A model generated the notes under the pieces. That model was not told where the DNA came from, did no database searches, and saw nothing but the letters and a program-made list of their open reading frames with translations. 64,000 nt of DNA from an uncultured Bacteroidia bacterium (GTDB lineage Bacteria > Bacteroidota > Bacteroidia > Bacteroidales > UBA932): positions 62,001-126,000 of the forward strand of contig CACZZF010000011.1 of assembly GCA_902785575.1 (NCBI GenBank), read 5' to 3'. Below, piece by piece: positions 18,007 to 25,583 of this stretch; within the stretch, counting starts at the first letter, position 1, and each line of letters opens with the position of its first letter. The position numbers and the translations under genes are program-made.

Positions 18007-18864
18007 ATGAAGAAAATCTTAGTTATCGTAGCTTGCGCCGCGGCGGTCCTGGCACTTTCCGCATGCAAGAACAAGAAGGCCGCTGCCACTGCTGAGGACA
18101 ACGGCGTACCCGCCTACGAGGTTGTTGAGAACGCGCAGGTTGATTTGGCTGGCTTCCCCGTTGATGACGAGGGTTACATTGTGATCTTTGACGGTACATC
18201 CCTCAATGGTTGGAGGGGCTATGGGAAAGATAAGGTTCCCGCCCGCTGGACCATCGAGGACGGTTGCCTCAAGTTCACCGGCACCGGTGCTGGTGAGTCC
18301 CAGTCCGGAGACGGTGGCGACATCATCTTCACCAAGAAGTTCAAGAACTTCGAGCTGAAGTTTGATTGGAAGATCTCCAAGGGTGGAAACTCCGGTGTCT
18401 TCTATCTCGCCCGTGAGGTCACGACCAAGAATAAGGAGACAGGTGCTGTCCAGTATGAGCCTATCTACATCTCATCCCCTGAGTATCAGATCCTTGACAA
18501 TGCCAACCATCCGGATGCCAAGCTCGGTCATGACGGCAACCGCCAGAGCGCTTCCCTTTATGACATGATCCCTGCCAAACCGCAGAACCAGAATCCTTTC
18601 GGCGAGTGGAACACAGGTAGCATCATGGTCTACCAGGGCACTGTGGTTCACGCCCAGAATGGCGAGAACGTCCTCGAGTATCATCTCTGGACTCCGAAGT
18701 GGACCGAGATGCTTCAGGCCAGCAAGTTCTCCCAGGAGGCTTGGCCGCTCGCTTTCGAGCTGCTGAACAACCTTGGTGGCGACGCCCACGAGGGCTACAT
18801 CGGTTTCCAGGATCATGGCAACGATGTGTGGTATCGTAATATTCGCGTGAAAATCCTTGACTAA
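18007..18864 (+). CDS. DUF1080 (3-keto-disaccharide hydrolase-like) lipoprotein
   Basis: A 285-residue lipoprotein (lipobox ALSACKN) with one DUF1080 beta-sandwich domain beginning IVIFDGTSLNGWRGYG and including EDGCLKFTGTG, GNSGVFYLAR and SPEYQILDNANHPD. The family, related to concanavalin-like lectins, includes enzymes acting on 3-keto-glycosides or on 3-keto-glucal. It lies 23 bases after the oxidoreductase and abuts the next gene. The shared codon bias suggests co-expression at a high level. Enzymatic role is inferred from family and context. Confidence 0.86.
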   Translation: MKKILVIVACAAAVLALSACKNKKAAATAEDNGVPAYEVVENAQVDLAGFPVDDEGYIVIFDGTSLNGWRGYGKDKVPARWTIEDGCLKFTGTGAGESQSGDGGDIIFTKKFKNFELKFDWKISKGGNSGVFYLAREVTTKNKETGAVQYEPIYISSPEYQILDNANHPDAKLGHDGNRQSASLYDMIPAKPQNQNPFGEWNTGSIMVYQGTVVHAQNGENVLEYHLWTPKWTEMLQASKFSQEAWPLAFELLNNLGGDAHEGYIGFQDHGNDVWYRNIRVKILD

Positions 18865-19764
18865 ATGAGAAGCGGTTTGATTCTTATGGCTGCTCTCCTG
18901 CTTATGGCGGGATGTGGCCAGCCCAAGGCCAAGGAGCCTGTGAAGAAGGATATCGGTCTCCAGCTCTACAGCATCAGGAACGTCATCGGTAACGCCGAGA
19001 AGTATGCCGCCAATCACGAGCAGGTCTTCAAGGCTCTGGCCGAGATGGGTTACACGGCCGTGGAGGCTGCCAACTATGATGGTGAGCAGGGTTTGCTCTA
19101 TGGAGTCGCTCCTGAGCAGTACAAGGCTGATCTTGAGGCCGCTGGTCTCAAGTCAATGTCCAGCCATGTCGGTCATTCTCTCTCTCCTGAGGAGTTGGCG
19201 ACCGGCAATTTCGACGAGTCAATGAAATGGTGGGACAAAGCGATCGCTGCCCATAAGGCCGCTGGTTGCTCTTACATTGTAACCCCCAGCTTCCCTATCC
19301 CTGACAACCTTAAGGACCTCAAGACCTATTGCGATTACTTCAACGCCATTGGCAAGAAGTGCGCTGAGGCCGGGATAAAGTATGGTTATCACAACCATTC
19401 CCATGAGTTCAACAAGGTCGAGGATAAGGTCGTCTATGACTTCATGCTCGAGAACACTGATCCTAATTATGTATTCTTCCAGATGGATGTGTACTGGGCT
19501 TGCATGGGCCGCGCCTATCCTGTCGAGTACTTCCGCAAGTATCCTGGCCGCTTCAGGATGCTCCACATCAAGGATCATTATGAGCTTGGTGAGAGCGGTA
19601 TGGTCGGCTTCGACGCGATCTTCAAAAACGCCGATGTCGCCGGTCTGGAGAACTACATCGTGGAGCTTGAGGGCTTCACCAAGGGTGAGTGGGATGTGAG
19701 CATCAAGGCTTGCGCCGACTATCTGCTGGGCTCCGATTTCGTCAAGGAGACTTACTCTAAATAG
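18865..19764 (+). CDS. Sugar phosphate isomerase/epimerase-like TIM-barrel lipoprotein
   Basis: The 299-residue product starts with a lipoprotein signal (LLLMAGCGQP) and continues as a xylose-isomerase-like TIM barrel: DIGLQLYSIRNV, MGYTAVEAANYDG, YGYHNHSHEFN (metal-binding His/Glu), FFQMDVYWACMG and RMLHIKDH. Export makes a phosphorylated substrate unlikely; in comparable Bacteroides clusters such proteins act on 3-keto-glycosides as lyases. Its ATG follows the upstream TAA with no gap. A strong terminator follows its stop codon. Confidence 0.86.
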   Translation: MRSGLILMAALLLMAGCGQPKAKEPVKKDIGLQLYSIRNVIGNAEKYAANHEQVFKALAEMGYTAVEAANYDGEQGLLYGVAPEQYKADLEAAGLKSMSSHVGHSLSPEELATGNFDESMKWWDKAIAAHKAAGCSYIVTPSFPIPDNLKDLKTYCDYFNAIGKKCAEAGIKYGYHNHSHEFNKVEDKVVYDFMLENTDPNYVFFQMDVYWACMGRAYPVEYFRKYPGRFRMLHIKDHYELGESGMVGFDAIFKNADVAGLENYIVELEGFTKGEWDVSIKACADYLLGSDFVKETYSK

Positions 19765-19786
19765 ATCCTTCTCTAACCACACGCAC

Positions 19787-19813
19787 AAGGGCCGCTCACC
19801 AGCGGCCCTTTTT
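19787..19813 (+). terminator. Rho-independent terminator of the keto-sugar operon
   Basis: AAGGGCCGCT and AGCGGCCCTT form a perfect ten-pair stem around a CACC loop, followed by TTT. It lies 22 bases after the stop codon of the last gene in the operon. Confidence 0.9.
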
Positions 19814-19824
19814 GCGTCCCTTTT

Positions 19825-19992
19825 GGAAGGTGATGACACCACCACGGAGGCGTGGCCCCCCTCGGCCACGGGAAGAGGGACGGGGCCCGCTGGATACAAG
19901 TTATCGCCGTAGGCGATGGCGCAGGAGACAGTGGGAGGGTACGGAGCGGCCAAAGGCCGCGAAGCCCTCCGTGGTGGTGTGCATCACCTTCC
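19825..19992. repeat. Long imperfect inverted repeat with nested hairpins, intergenic
   Basis: The left arm (19825-19850, GGAAGGTGATGACACCACCA onward) and right arm (19966-19992) are inverted complements with one single-base difference in about 27. Between them lie shorter hairpins: GTGGCC...GGCCAC, ATCGCCGTAGGCGAT and GCGGCCAAAGGCCGC. No ORF of substance is present. The architecture suits a MITE-like or palindromic mobile element, or a structured RNA; no second copy was seen in the window. Confidence 0.75.
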
Positions 19993-20027
19993 CATATACA
20001 GGAGCTAACCGCAGATTGGTGAGAATG

Positions 20028-23000
20028 TTATAGGAGGTTATAGTTGATGGAGAGGATGCGGACGGGGCCGAGGAGACCGGAGGATTGGAGCTCTGAGTCT
20101 TTGTCGAGAGACGTGGAAGTCTGGAATGTGAAGCGCTCGGACTCCGGAATGACCTCCTTCTCACCGATCAACCGGTTGCGCCAGCAATTAACCACCTCGA
20201 CCTCGACACTATTGCTCCCCTTCTTCAGGAAATCGCTCACATTCAACCGATAAGGAGCCGTCCAGACTCCCCCGACATATTCCCCGTTCACCTTCACCTT
20301 AGCCATAACCATGACCTTGCCAAGATCAATGTATACTGGCCCTGATGGCACCTTCTTGAGCTTGAACTCAGAAGAATAAACAGCCGTGCCGGAGAAATAC
20401 TTGATATGCGGATCTGAAGACTCTGTCCAATCGGTCAGCTCATCGAAAACAACCGGAGCCTCAGGACCGCCCCTCCCCTCTTGGAATGCGGTCTTCCACG
20501 GCCCATTGACCTCAGCCACAACAGTTTCCACAGGATAATTCATGCCTTCACCGGCCTCGGACAACGCATCTTTGCGGAATACAATGAAAGAACTCTCAAA
20601 CGAATCAAGCTTAATCGGAATCTTAGTGGTCTTTGAGAGGAATTTGAATTCGGGCAACGAGCGAATTTCAGCGGTAAGAGGGTTCCAAAGCTCAGGAGCC
20701 TTGCCTTTGACCCGGAATATACCGTCAAATGAAACCGGCTCTTCACCTTGGTTGGAAACGAAATAGATATCAGCGTCTTCCTGCGTCAGATGGATGAACT
20801 GAATCGGAAGCGTCGGATCGTCAGCCACAAAATCAGCGGTTATCCCCTTCTCAGCGAATATGCTCTCAAGTGAGCCGGACCCATAGACCTTGCCTTTGCC
20901 ATAATCGAAACACGTGGCAAAAGGCTCCTCCGTGGTCCGCCACATCTTAGCAGCGATCTCCTTGACTTTCAAGTCAGCGAGCGGCCATCCGGCGAGACTC
21001 GGAGACTTCTCAGGAGCTGGCCCGAGGATAGTCAAACCATCAGCCACAAGTCTTTCCAGCTTGGCGAGAAGCTCAGGACGCATCGTGCGGATGTTCGGAA
21101 GGACCAGGACTGAATAGTCCATCCCGCTCTGTAACAATAATTTCCCGTCCTTGACGGAAGCGGTCATCAAGACCTCGGCATTAACGAAATCGTAGGAATA
21201 TCCCTCAGGAATCTCGGGATCCCTGGTTCCGGTCATCTTCGGAGCGTCCTCGCCCAGGAAATAAGCCACATCGGCCACATAGCGCCCCTGCTGGAGCAAA
21301 TAGTTGCAACGCTTAAGGTAAGCGCTGAATACGTCCATCTGTGAGAACCAGGTGTTGTTGCGGTTGAACTCATTGCCGAACCAAGCGTTAAAACCTGGAA
21401 CCCGATCATCAGGCTGCTGGATGTAAACATGCATCAGAGAGGAGTTTATGCCCTCCGTGAAGAAACGGTCACCCCTCTGCTTCATCTGCCCTGGATACTG
21501 GGTGAAGTCTGGCCCGCCGCAAGTGAAACTCTCAGCCCAAACCTTTTTCTTTCCATAAATATGGCCACAGGAAGAAGCCACCCTGTTCTCGATATCTCCC
21601 AGGTCACCGAAACTCCAGAACTCCCCCGCTATCTCGTCAGACTGGCCTCCATACTGGAGGAACTCACCAGGGAAGCCCCAGTGGCCGTAATTCTCCAGCC
21701 AAGTAGTGAGGCCATGCTCATTACTAATCTCCCTCAGCCCACCTACATAATTATAAGAGACCTCATCAGCGACCAGCCTGCGCACATCCCAAAGGAAGCG
21801 GTCTGAAATATCACGGCTTCCCACGACGACACCGCTGTAGACCGGAAGATAAGGCGTCGGATCATAACCGTAGGCTTTCTTGAAGTCCTCGATCATGTCA
21901 TCAGTCCAGTTCTGGCCGCCAGTCTCATAACTATCCTCCACAACGACCTTGAAAGTCTTCCTGTCCGCGGCCGGGATCCGGTCGAGAATGACTCCCAGGT
22001 AGTTATTGAAATGGTCCCTGATATGCTTTTTGCTCATCTTGTCAGTCTCAAGGCCCTGGCCTTCCACCGGAGCCGGACCATCCATTGATCCGGTCGGCAA
22101 CATGGCGGTCCTGGCCACGACCCATTTCCCGGCGGGAACTGTCCAGTCAAGCGTGCCATCAGATGACATATATTCAGTGATATCAATTACTTCCGAAGGC
22201 TTGACGACTAATCCGGCCTCATCTGTCGGTTGATCTGGCCACATATAAGCGTCCCACATCGGGTGCGGAGTCTGCCACATCTTGGCGAAAGTCTTCTCGG
22301 GATAGCGCTCGACCGCAGGCACATCCGAAAGAGTGACCTTGCTGATAACTCCAGCCTTTTCCAACTTGATCACAAACTCTCGCCCGACCGTCTCCGGGAT
22401 TGAGACAACCACTGGAGCATAAGGATCAAAACCCACATTGACACCAGCGTTGCTCCTGTCGGCATAGGTCTTCATAACCCGCTTCCCATCGGCGAACAGT
22501 TCCACATCCGTTTCCCCAGTCTTCGGAACAAACTCCAGAACAACAGTCCTGACACTGACAGGAGACTCGGACCTAAGCCTTATCACATCTAAAGAACTCG
22601 CATCACCTGAAGAAAGGTTCGTCTTCGGCTCTATCAACGGATAAGCCAACACCTTGACATCCTGCGAGTTCTCTCCGACATCAGGAAGCTTTGCATGATA
22701 CTTCACAGGTCCGGCAAGAGTGTCCTTGACCGTGGCCAGGTAACGCATTGCCTGGTATGGTTTGACCCAAGGCCCACCGCTCTGGCTCCATCCCGGACAA
22801 TTGAATAAACCGACCTCGATCCCAAGCTCTCCGGCAGTCTTGAACATGGTGTGGAGAATACTCCACCAATCATCCGTGAACATCTTTAGCGGTCCCAGCG
22901 GAATCCCCTGCCCGTCTCCGATCATGCCGATCTGCACCCTTGTGATCCCGGCGTCCTTCATCGCGTGAAGATCCTTGACAACGCCCTCCTCACTCATATT

Positions 23001-23150
23001 CCCGCCAACCCAATACCAGTAGACACCGATCGGTTGTCCCCATGATATGTTTTTGAAATTCTGTTCGATAGATCCGATAGAGCTTTGCGCCGCGGCAGAT
23101 GCGGAAATAAAAATCAACAGTAAGGAGAATGCTTTCAGGATGTTCTTCAT
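20028..23150 (-). CDS. GH106-like glycoside hydrolase (alpha-L-rhamnosidase type), exported
   Basis: About 1040 residues. The start at 23150 gives a clean signal peptide (ILKAFSLLLIFISASAAAQ). The N-terminal region has GVYWYWVGGNMSEEGV, GITRVQIGMIGDGQG and VGLFNCPGWSQSGGPW, typical of the GH106 alpha-L-rhamnosidase family; the middle includes VVVEDSYETGGQNWT and the C-terminus beta-sandwich modules with a galactose-binding-like fold. It converges on the keto-sugar operon across the inverted repeat and may supply deglycosylation of plant glycosides, but this link is only positional. The substrate is uncertain since many GH106-like Bacteroidetes proteins are uncharacterised. Confidence 0.82.
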   Translation of the reverse strand: MKNILKAFSLLLIFISASAAAQSSIGSIEQNFKNISWGQPIGVYWYWVGGNMSEEGVVKDLHAMKDAGITRVQIGMIGDGQGIPLGPLKMFTDDWWSILHTMFKTAGELGIEVGLFNCPGWSQSGGPWVKPYQAMRYLATVKDTLAGPVKYHAKLPDVGENSQDVKVLAYPLIEPKTNLSSGDASSLDVIRLRSESPVSVRTVVLEFVPKTGETDVELFADGKRVMKTYADRSNAGVNVGFDPYAPVVVSIPETVGREFVIKLEKAGVISKVTLSDVPAVERYPEKTFAKMWQTPHPMWDAYMWPDQPTDEAGLVVKPSEVIDITEYMSSDGTLDWTVPAGKWVVARTAMLPTGSMDGPAPVEGQGLETDKMSKKHIRDHFNNYLGVILDRIPAADRKTFKVVVEDSYETGGQNWTDDMIEDFKKAYGYDPTPYLPVYSGVVVGSRDISDRFLWDVRRLVADEVSYNYVGGLREISNEHGLTTWLENYGHWGFPGEFLQYGGQSDEIAGEFWSFGDLGDIENRVASSCGHIYGKKKVWAESFTCGGPDFTQYPGQMKQRGDRFFTEGINSSLMHVYIQQPDDRVPGFNAWFGNEFNRNNTWFSQMDVFSAYLKRCNYLLQQGRYVADVAYFLGEDAPKMTGTRDPEIPEGYSYDFVNAEVLMTASVKDGKLLLQSGMDYSVLVLPNIRTMRPELLAKLERLVADGLTILGPAPEKSPSLAGWPLADLKVKEIAAKMWRTTEEPFATCFDYGKGKVYGSGSLESIFAEKGITADFVADDPTLPIQFIHLTQEDADIYFVSNQGEEPVSFDGIFRVKGKAPELWNPLTAEIRSLPEFKFLSKTTKIPIKLDSFESSFIVFRKDALSEAGEGMNYPVETVVAEVNGPWKTAFQEGRGGPEAPVVFDELTDWTESSDPHIKYFSGTAVYSSEFKLKKVPSGPVYIDLGKVMVMAKVKVNGEYVGGVWTAPYRLNVSDFLKKGSNSVEVEVVNCWRNRLIGEKEVIPESERFTFQTSTSLDKDSELQSSGLLGPVRILSINYNLL

Positions 23151-23174
23151 CGCTTCAGGGTTATTAATTCTAAA

Positions 23175-23182
23175 CAATATTA
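23175..23182 (-). promoter_or_regulatory. Possible -7 box for the GH106-like gene
   Basis: TAATATTG on the minus strand differs by one base from TAnnTTTG and lies about 25 bases before the ATG at 23150. Confidence 0.35.
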
Positions 23183-23194
23183 GCGATTTTTTCT

Positions 23195-23202
23195 TATATT
23201 TG
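23195..23202 (+). promoter_or_regulatory. Putative -7 box for the amidohydrolase/PNP operon
   Basis: TATATTTG exactly matches TAnnTTTG and is 16 bases before the ATG at 23219, implying a short leader. It sits in the divergent spacer with the GH106-like gene. Confidence 0.5.
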
Positions 23203-23218
23203 AAAAATCGGTCTTGAT

Positions 23219-24502
23219 ATGGGAGATTTATTCCTTAGAAATATTACACTCGACGGGAAGCAGGTCGACATCATGATCGCCGGAGGGAAGATCAGCAAAA
23301 TCACCCCCGCCGGGCTCCAGTTCCCTGAGCCGATCACGGAAGAGATTCTCGACTGCACCGGCAAAACAGCCTCCCCGGCATTCGTCAATATGCACACCCA
23401 CGCCGCCATGAGCCTCCTCAGAGGCGTTGGCGCTGATTTGGTCCTTTCCGATTGGCTAGACCACATCTGGTCCATTGAGGCGCACATTGACGAGCCTTTT
23501 GTACTGCGAGCCTCCAGGGTGGCCGCCCTTGAGATGATAAAGACCGGAACAGCCACCTTCAACGACATGTATTGGCACTCTCCGATGACAAGGTTGGCTG
23601 CCGCGGAAGCCGGACTCGGATGCCTTATCTCCTACACCTTCCTCGACAATTTCAACGAGGAAACCGCCGAGAAGCAGAAGGACGAATGCCAGATAATCCA
23701 TGAGACGTCCAGGGGCTGGGGAGCCCGTGAAAAGTTCGCGGTGAGCATCCATTCCGTCTACACGGTCAGCGAACCCTTGATCCTCTGGGTCACTGAATAT
23801 GCCAGGAAAAATGGGCTTCGAATCCATCTCCATGTCGCCGAGACTGAACAGGAAGTAATTGATTGCAAGGCCAATCACGGTGGTTTAAGTCCCGTGGAAT
23901 ATTTTGACTCCCTTGGGGTTCTGGGGCCCGATGTGATAGCCGCTCACGCCCTTTGGCTCAGTGAGAAGGATGTGGAGATCCTTGGCGCCAGAGGTGTCAG
24001 CTGCGTACACAATATCAACTCCAATCTCAAACTAGCTTCCGGCATAAGATTCCTTTGCAAGGAACTCAAGGACGCTGGAGCGAATATCTGCCTCGGTACT
24101 GACGGTTGCGCCTCATCCAACAACCTCGACATACTCGAGGCGATGAAGACCACAGCGATAGTCTCCAAAGGCTGGAGAAGGGATCCCACTTCCCTGCCGC
24201 TCCAGGATTTGCTTGACATGGCCACAGTTAACGGTGGCAAGGCTCTTGGCGTCAAGACCGGCAGGATTGAAGAAGGTTGGGACGCGGACATCCAGATAAT
24301 TGACACGGACAACACATTCTTCCTGTCCCCCGCTCCCTTCCTCGCGAATCTGGTATATTCCGCCCACAGCGATTGCGTCAGCTCGCTGGTTTCCGGCGGC
24401 CGGCTGGTCATGAGGGACAGGACCGTCCCCGGCGAGGAGGAGATACTTGAGGGAGGCCGGGAGGCGCTGAGTTTTATCGCGAATATCAGAAATAATTCAT
24501 AA
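23219..24502 (+). CDS. Amidohydrolase: S-adenosylhomocysteine/methylthioadenosine deaminase-like
   Basis: A 427-residue metal-dependent hydrolase of the TRZ/ATZ/MtaD group. The metal-binding His59-Thr-His61 lies in VNMHTHAAMSLLRG, further ligands appear in IHLHVAETEQE and AAHALWLSE, and the catalytic Asp in LGTDGCASSNN. MtaD-type enzymes deaminate S-adenosylhomocysteine, 5'-methylthioadenosine or adenosine. Its place four bases before a purine nucleoside phosphorylase supports purine salvage: deamination, then phosphorolysis of the resulting inosine-type nucleoside. Exact substrate preference cannot be read from sequence. Confidence 0.88.
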   Translation: MGDLFLRNITLDGKQVDIMIAGGKISKITPAGLQFPEPITEEILDCTGKTASPAFVNMHTHAAMSLLRGVGADLVLSDWLDHIWSIEAHIDEPFVLRASRVAALEMIKTGTATFNDMYWHSPMTRLAAAEAGLGCLISYTFLDNFNEETAEKQKDECQIIHETSRGWGAREKFAVSIHSVYTVSEPLILWVTEYARKNGLRIHLHVAETEQEVIDCKANHGGLSPVEYFDSLGVLGPDVIAAHALWLSEKDVEILGARGVSCVHNINSNLKLASGIRFLCKELKDAGANICLGTDGCASSNNLDILEAMKTTAIVSKGWRRDPTSLPLQDLLDMATVNGGKALGVKTGRIEEGWDADIQIIDTDNTFFLSPAPFLANLVYSAHSDCVSSLVSGGRLVMRDRTVPGEEEILEGGREALSFIANIRNNS

Positions 24503-24506
24503 TCAA

Positions 24507-25334
24507 ATGGATACAAGAATAGAAAGAATCCATCTTGCCGCCGAATATATTCAGAAACAGATCGGTGACCTGAAGCCTGTTGTCGGAATCATTCTCGGCA
24601 GCGGCCTCGGCAAGCTCGCCAATTCGGTTAAGGATCCCATCGTGATTCCTTACAAGAATATCCCGGGATTCCCTGTCTCCACAGCTATCGGCCATAAGGG
24701 AAATTTCCTTGTCGGAGAGGTTGGTGGAAAGACAGCCATTATGATGCAGGGCCGCATCCACTATTATGAGGGCTATCCGATGGAACTGGTGACTCTTCCT
24801 ACCAGGGTCATGGTCAAACTCGGCATCCGGTATCTGTTTGTGTCCAATGCCGCCGGAGGAGTCAATTACGACTATAAAGTCGGCGACCTCATGATAATCA
24901 AAGACCACATCTGCCAGCAGCCTAACCCATTGATCGGTCCAAACATGGACGAATTCGGCCCCCGTTTTCCCGACATGACAAGGCCCTACGATCTCGGTTT
25001 GATCGCCAAGGCGGAGGAAATCGCCGCAAGCTTGGGTATTCCTCTCAAGAAGGGTGTGTATTTCGGCGGCACAGGCCCCACTTACGAGACTCCGTCCGAG
25101 TATAAATATATAAGGATCATCGGTGGAGATGTGACCGGAATGTCGACCATTCCCGAGGTCATTACCGCCCGCCATTCGGATATTCCCGTATTTGGCATGT
25201 CAGTGGTCACGAACGAGGCCCATGACGACTATGCGGAGGACTACAAGAATGACGGGGACGACGTGATCAAGGCCGCGGATGCCGCGGCAGACAGAATGTG
25301 CTCCATATTCGTTAAACTTATCGAATCACTATAG
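24507..25334 (+). CDS. Purine nucleoside phosphorylase (trimeric type)
   Basis: A 275-residue family-2 nucleoside phosphorylase. The phosphate-binding GSGLG (31-35) follows VVGIIL; MQGRIHYYEGYP, FVSNAAGGVNYDYKVGDLMIIKDHI, and GPTYETPSEYKYIRIIGGDVTGMST are the family's conserved blocks. The enzyme cleaves inosine or guanosine (or xanthosine) with phosphate to give base plus ribose-1-phosphate. The Asn in MSVVTNEAHDDY contacts the purine ring in 6-oxopurine-specific members. It follows the deaminase-like gene by four bases and is probably co-transcribed with it. Confidence 0.93.
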   Translation: MDTRIERIHLAAEYIQKQIGDLKPVVGIILGSGLGKLANSVKDPIVIPYKNIPGFPVSTAIGHKGNFLVGEVGGKTAIMMQGRIHYYEGYPMELVTLPTRVMVKLGIRYLFVSNAAGGVNYDYKVGDLMIIKDHICQQPNPLIGPNMDEFGPRFPDMTRPYDLGLIAKAEEIAASLGIPLKKGVYFGGTGPTYETPSEYKYIRIIGGDVTGMSTIPEVITARHSDIPVFGMSVVTNEAHDDYAEDYKNDGDDVIKAADAAADRMCSIFVKLIESL

Positions 25335-25337
25335 GAT

Positions 25338-25568
25338 ATGCCTAAGTTTCTTAATATCATTTATTTCATTGTCGCGGCGTTTATCATCGCCTTCGGCGTC
25401 GCCGCTGTGGTTAATGGGTCCGGAAAGACCTGGGCGAATATTCTTATCCTCTTGATCGGTTGCTATTTCGTTTATAGGGGAATAACCTTGACCGTCAACG
25501 CCAAGCGTCGCGCTGAGAGGGAAAACCTTGAGTCCCAGGACAAAAACAACGATCCGGCCAACGCCTAA
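25338..25568 (+). CDS. Small two-helix membrane protein of unknown function
   Basis: A 76-residue protein with two predicted transmembrane helices (about 5-26 and 33-52) and a charged, polar C-terminal tail (RRAERENLESQDKNNDPAN). No family was recognised. It sits three bases after the nucleoside phosphorylase and 15 before nadE, so it is embedded in the operon and likely real. It could be a membrane partner or simply a small membrane protein of unrelated role. Confidence 0.7.
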   Translation: MPKFLNIIYFIVAAFIIAFGVAAVVNGSGKTWANILILLIGCYFVYRGITLTVNAKRRAERENLESQDKNNDPANA

Positions 25569-25583
25569 TTATATTCATTTAAA

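Noticed and set aside
19765..20027. Possible small protein gene in the spacer
   Set aside because: Frames here are composed of repetitive Arg/Pro-rich sequence created by the inverted repeat.
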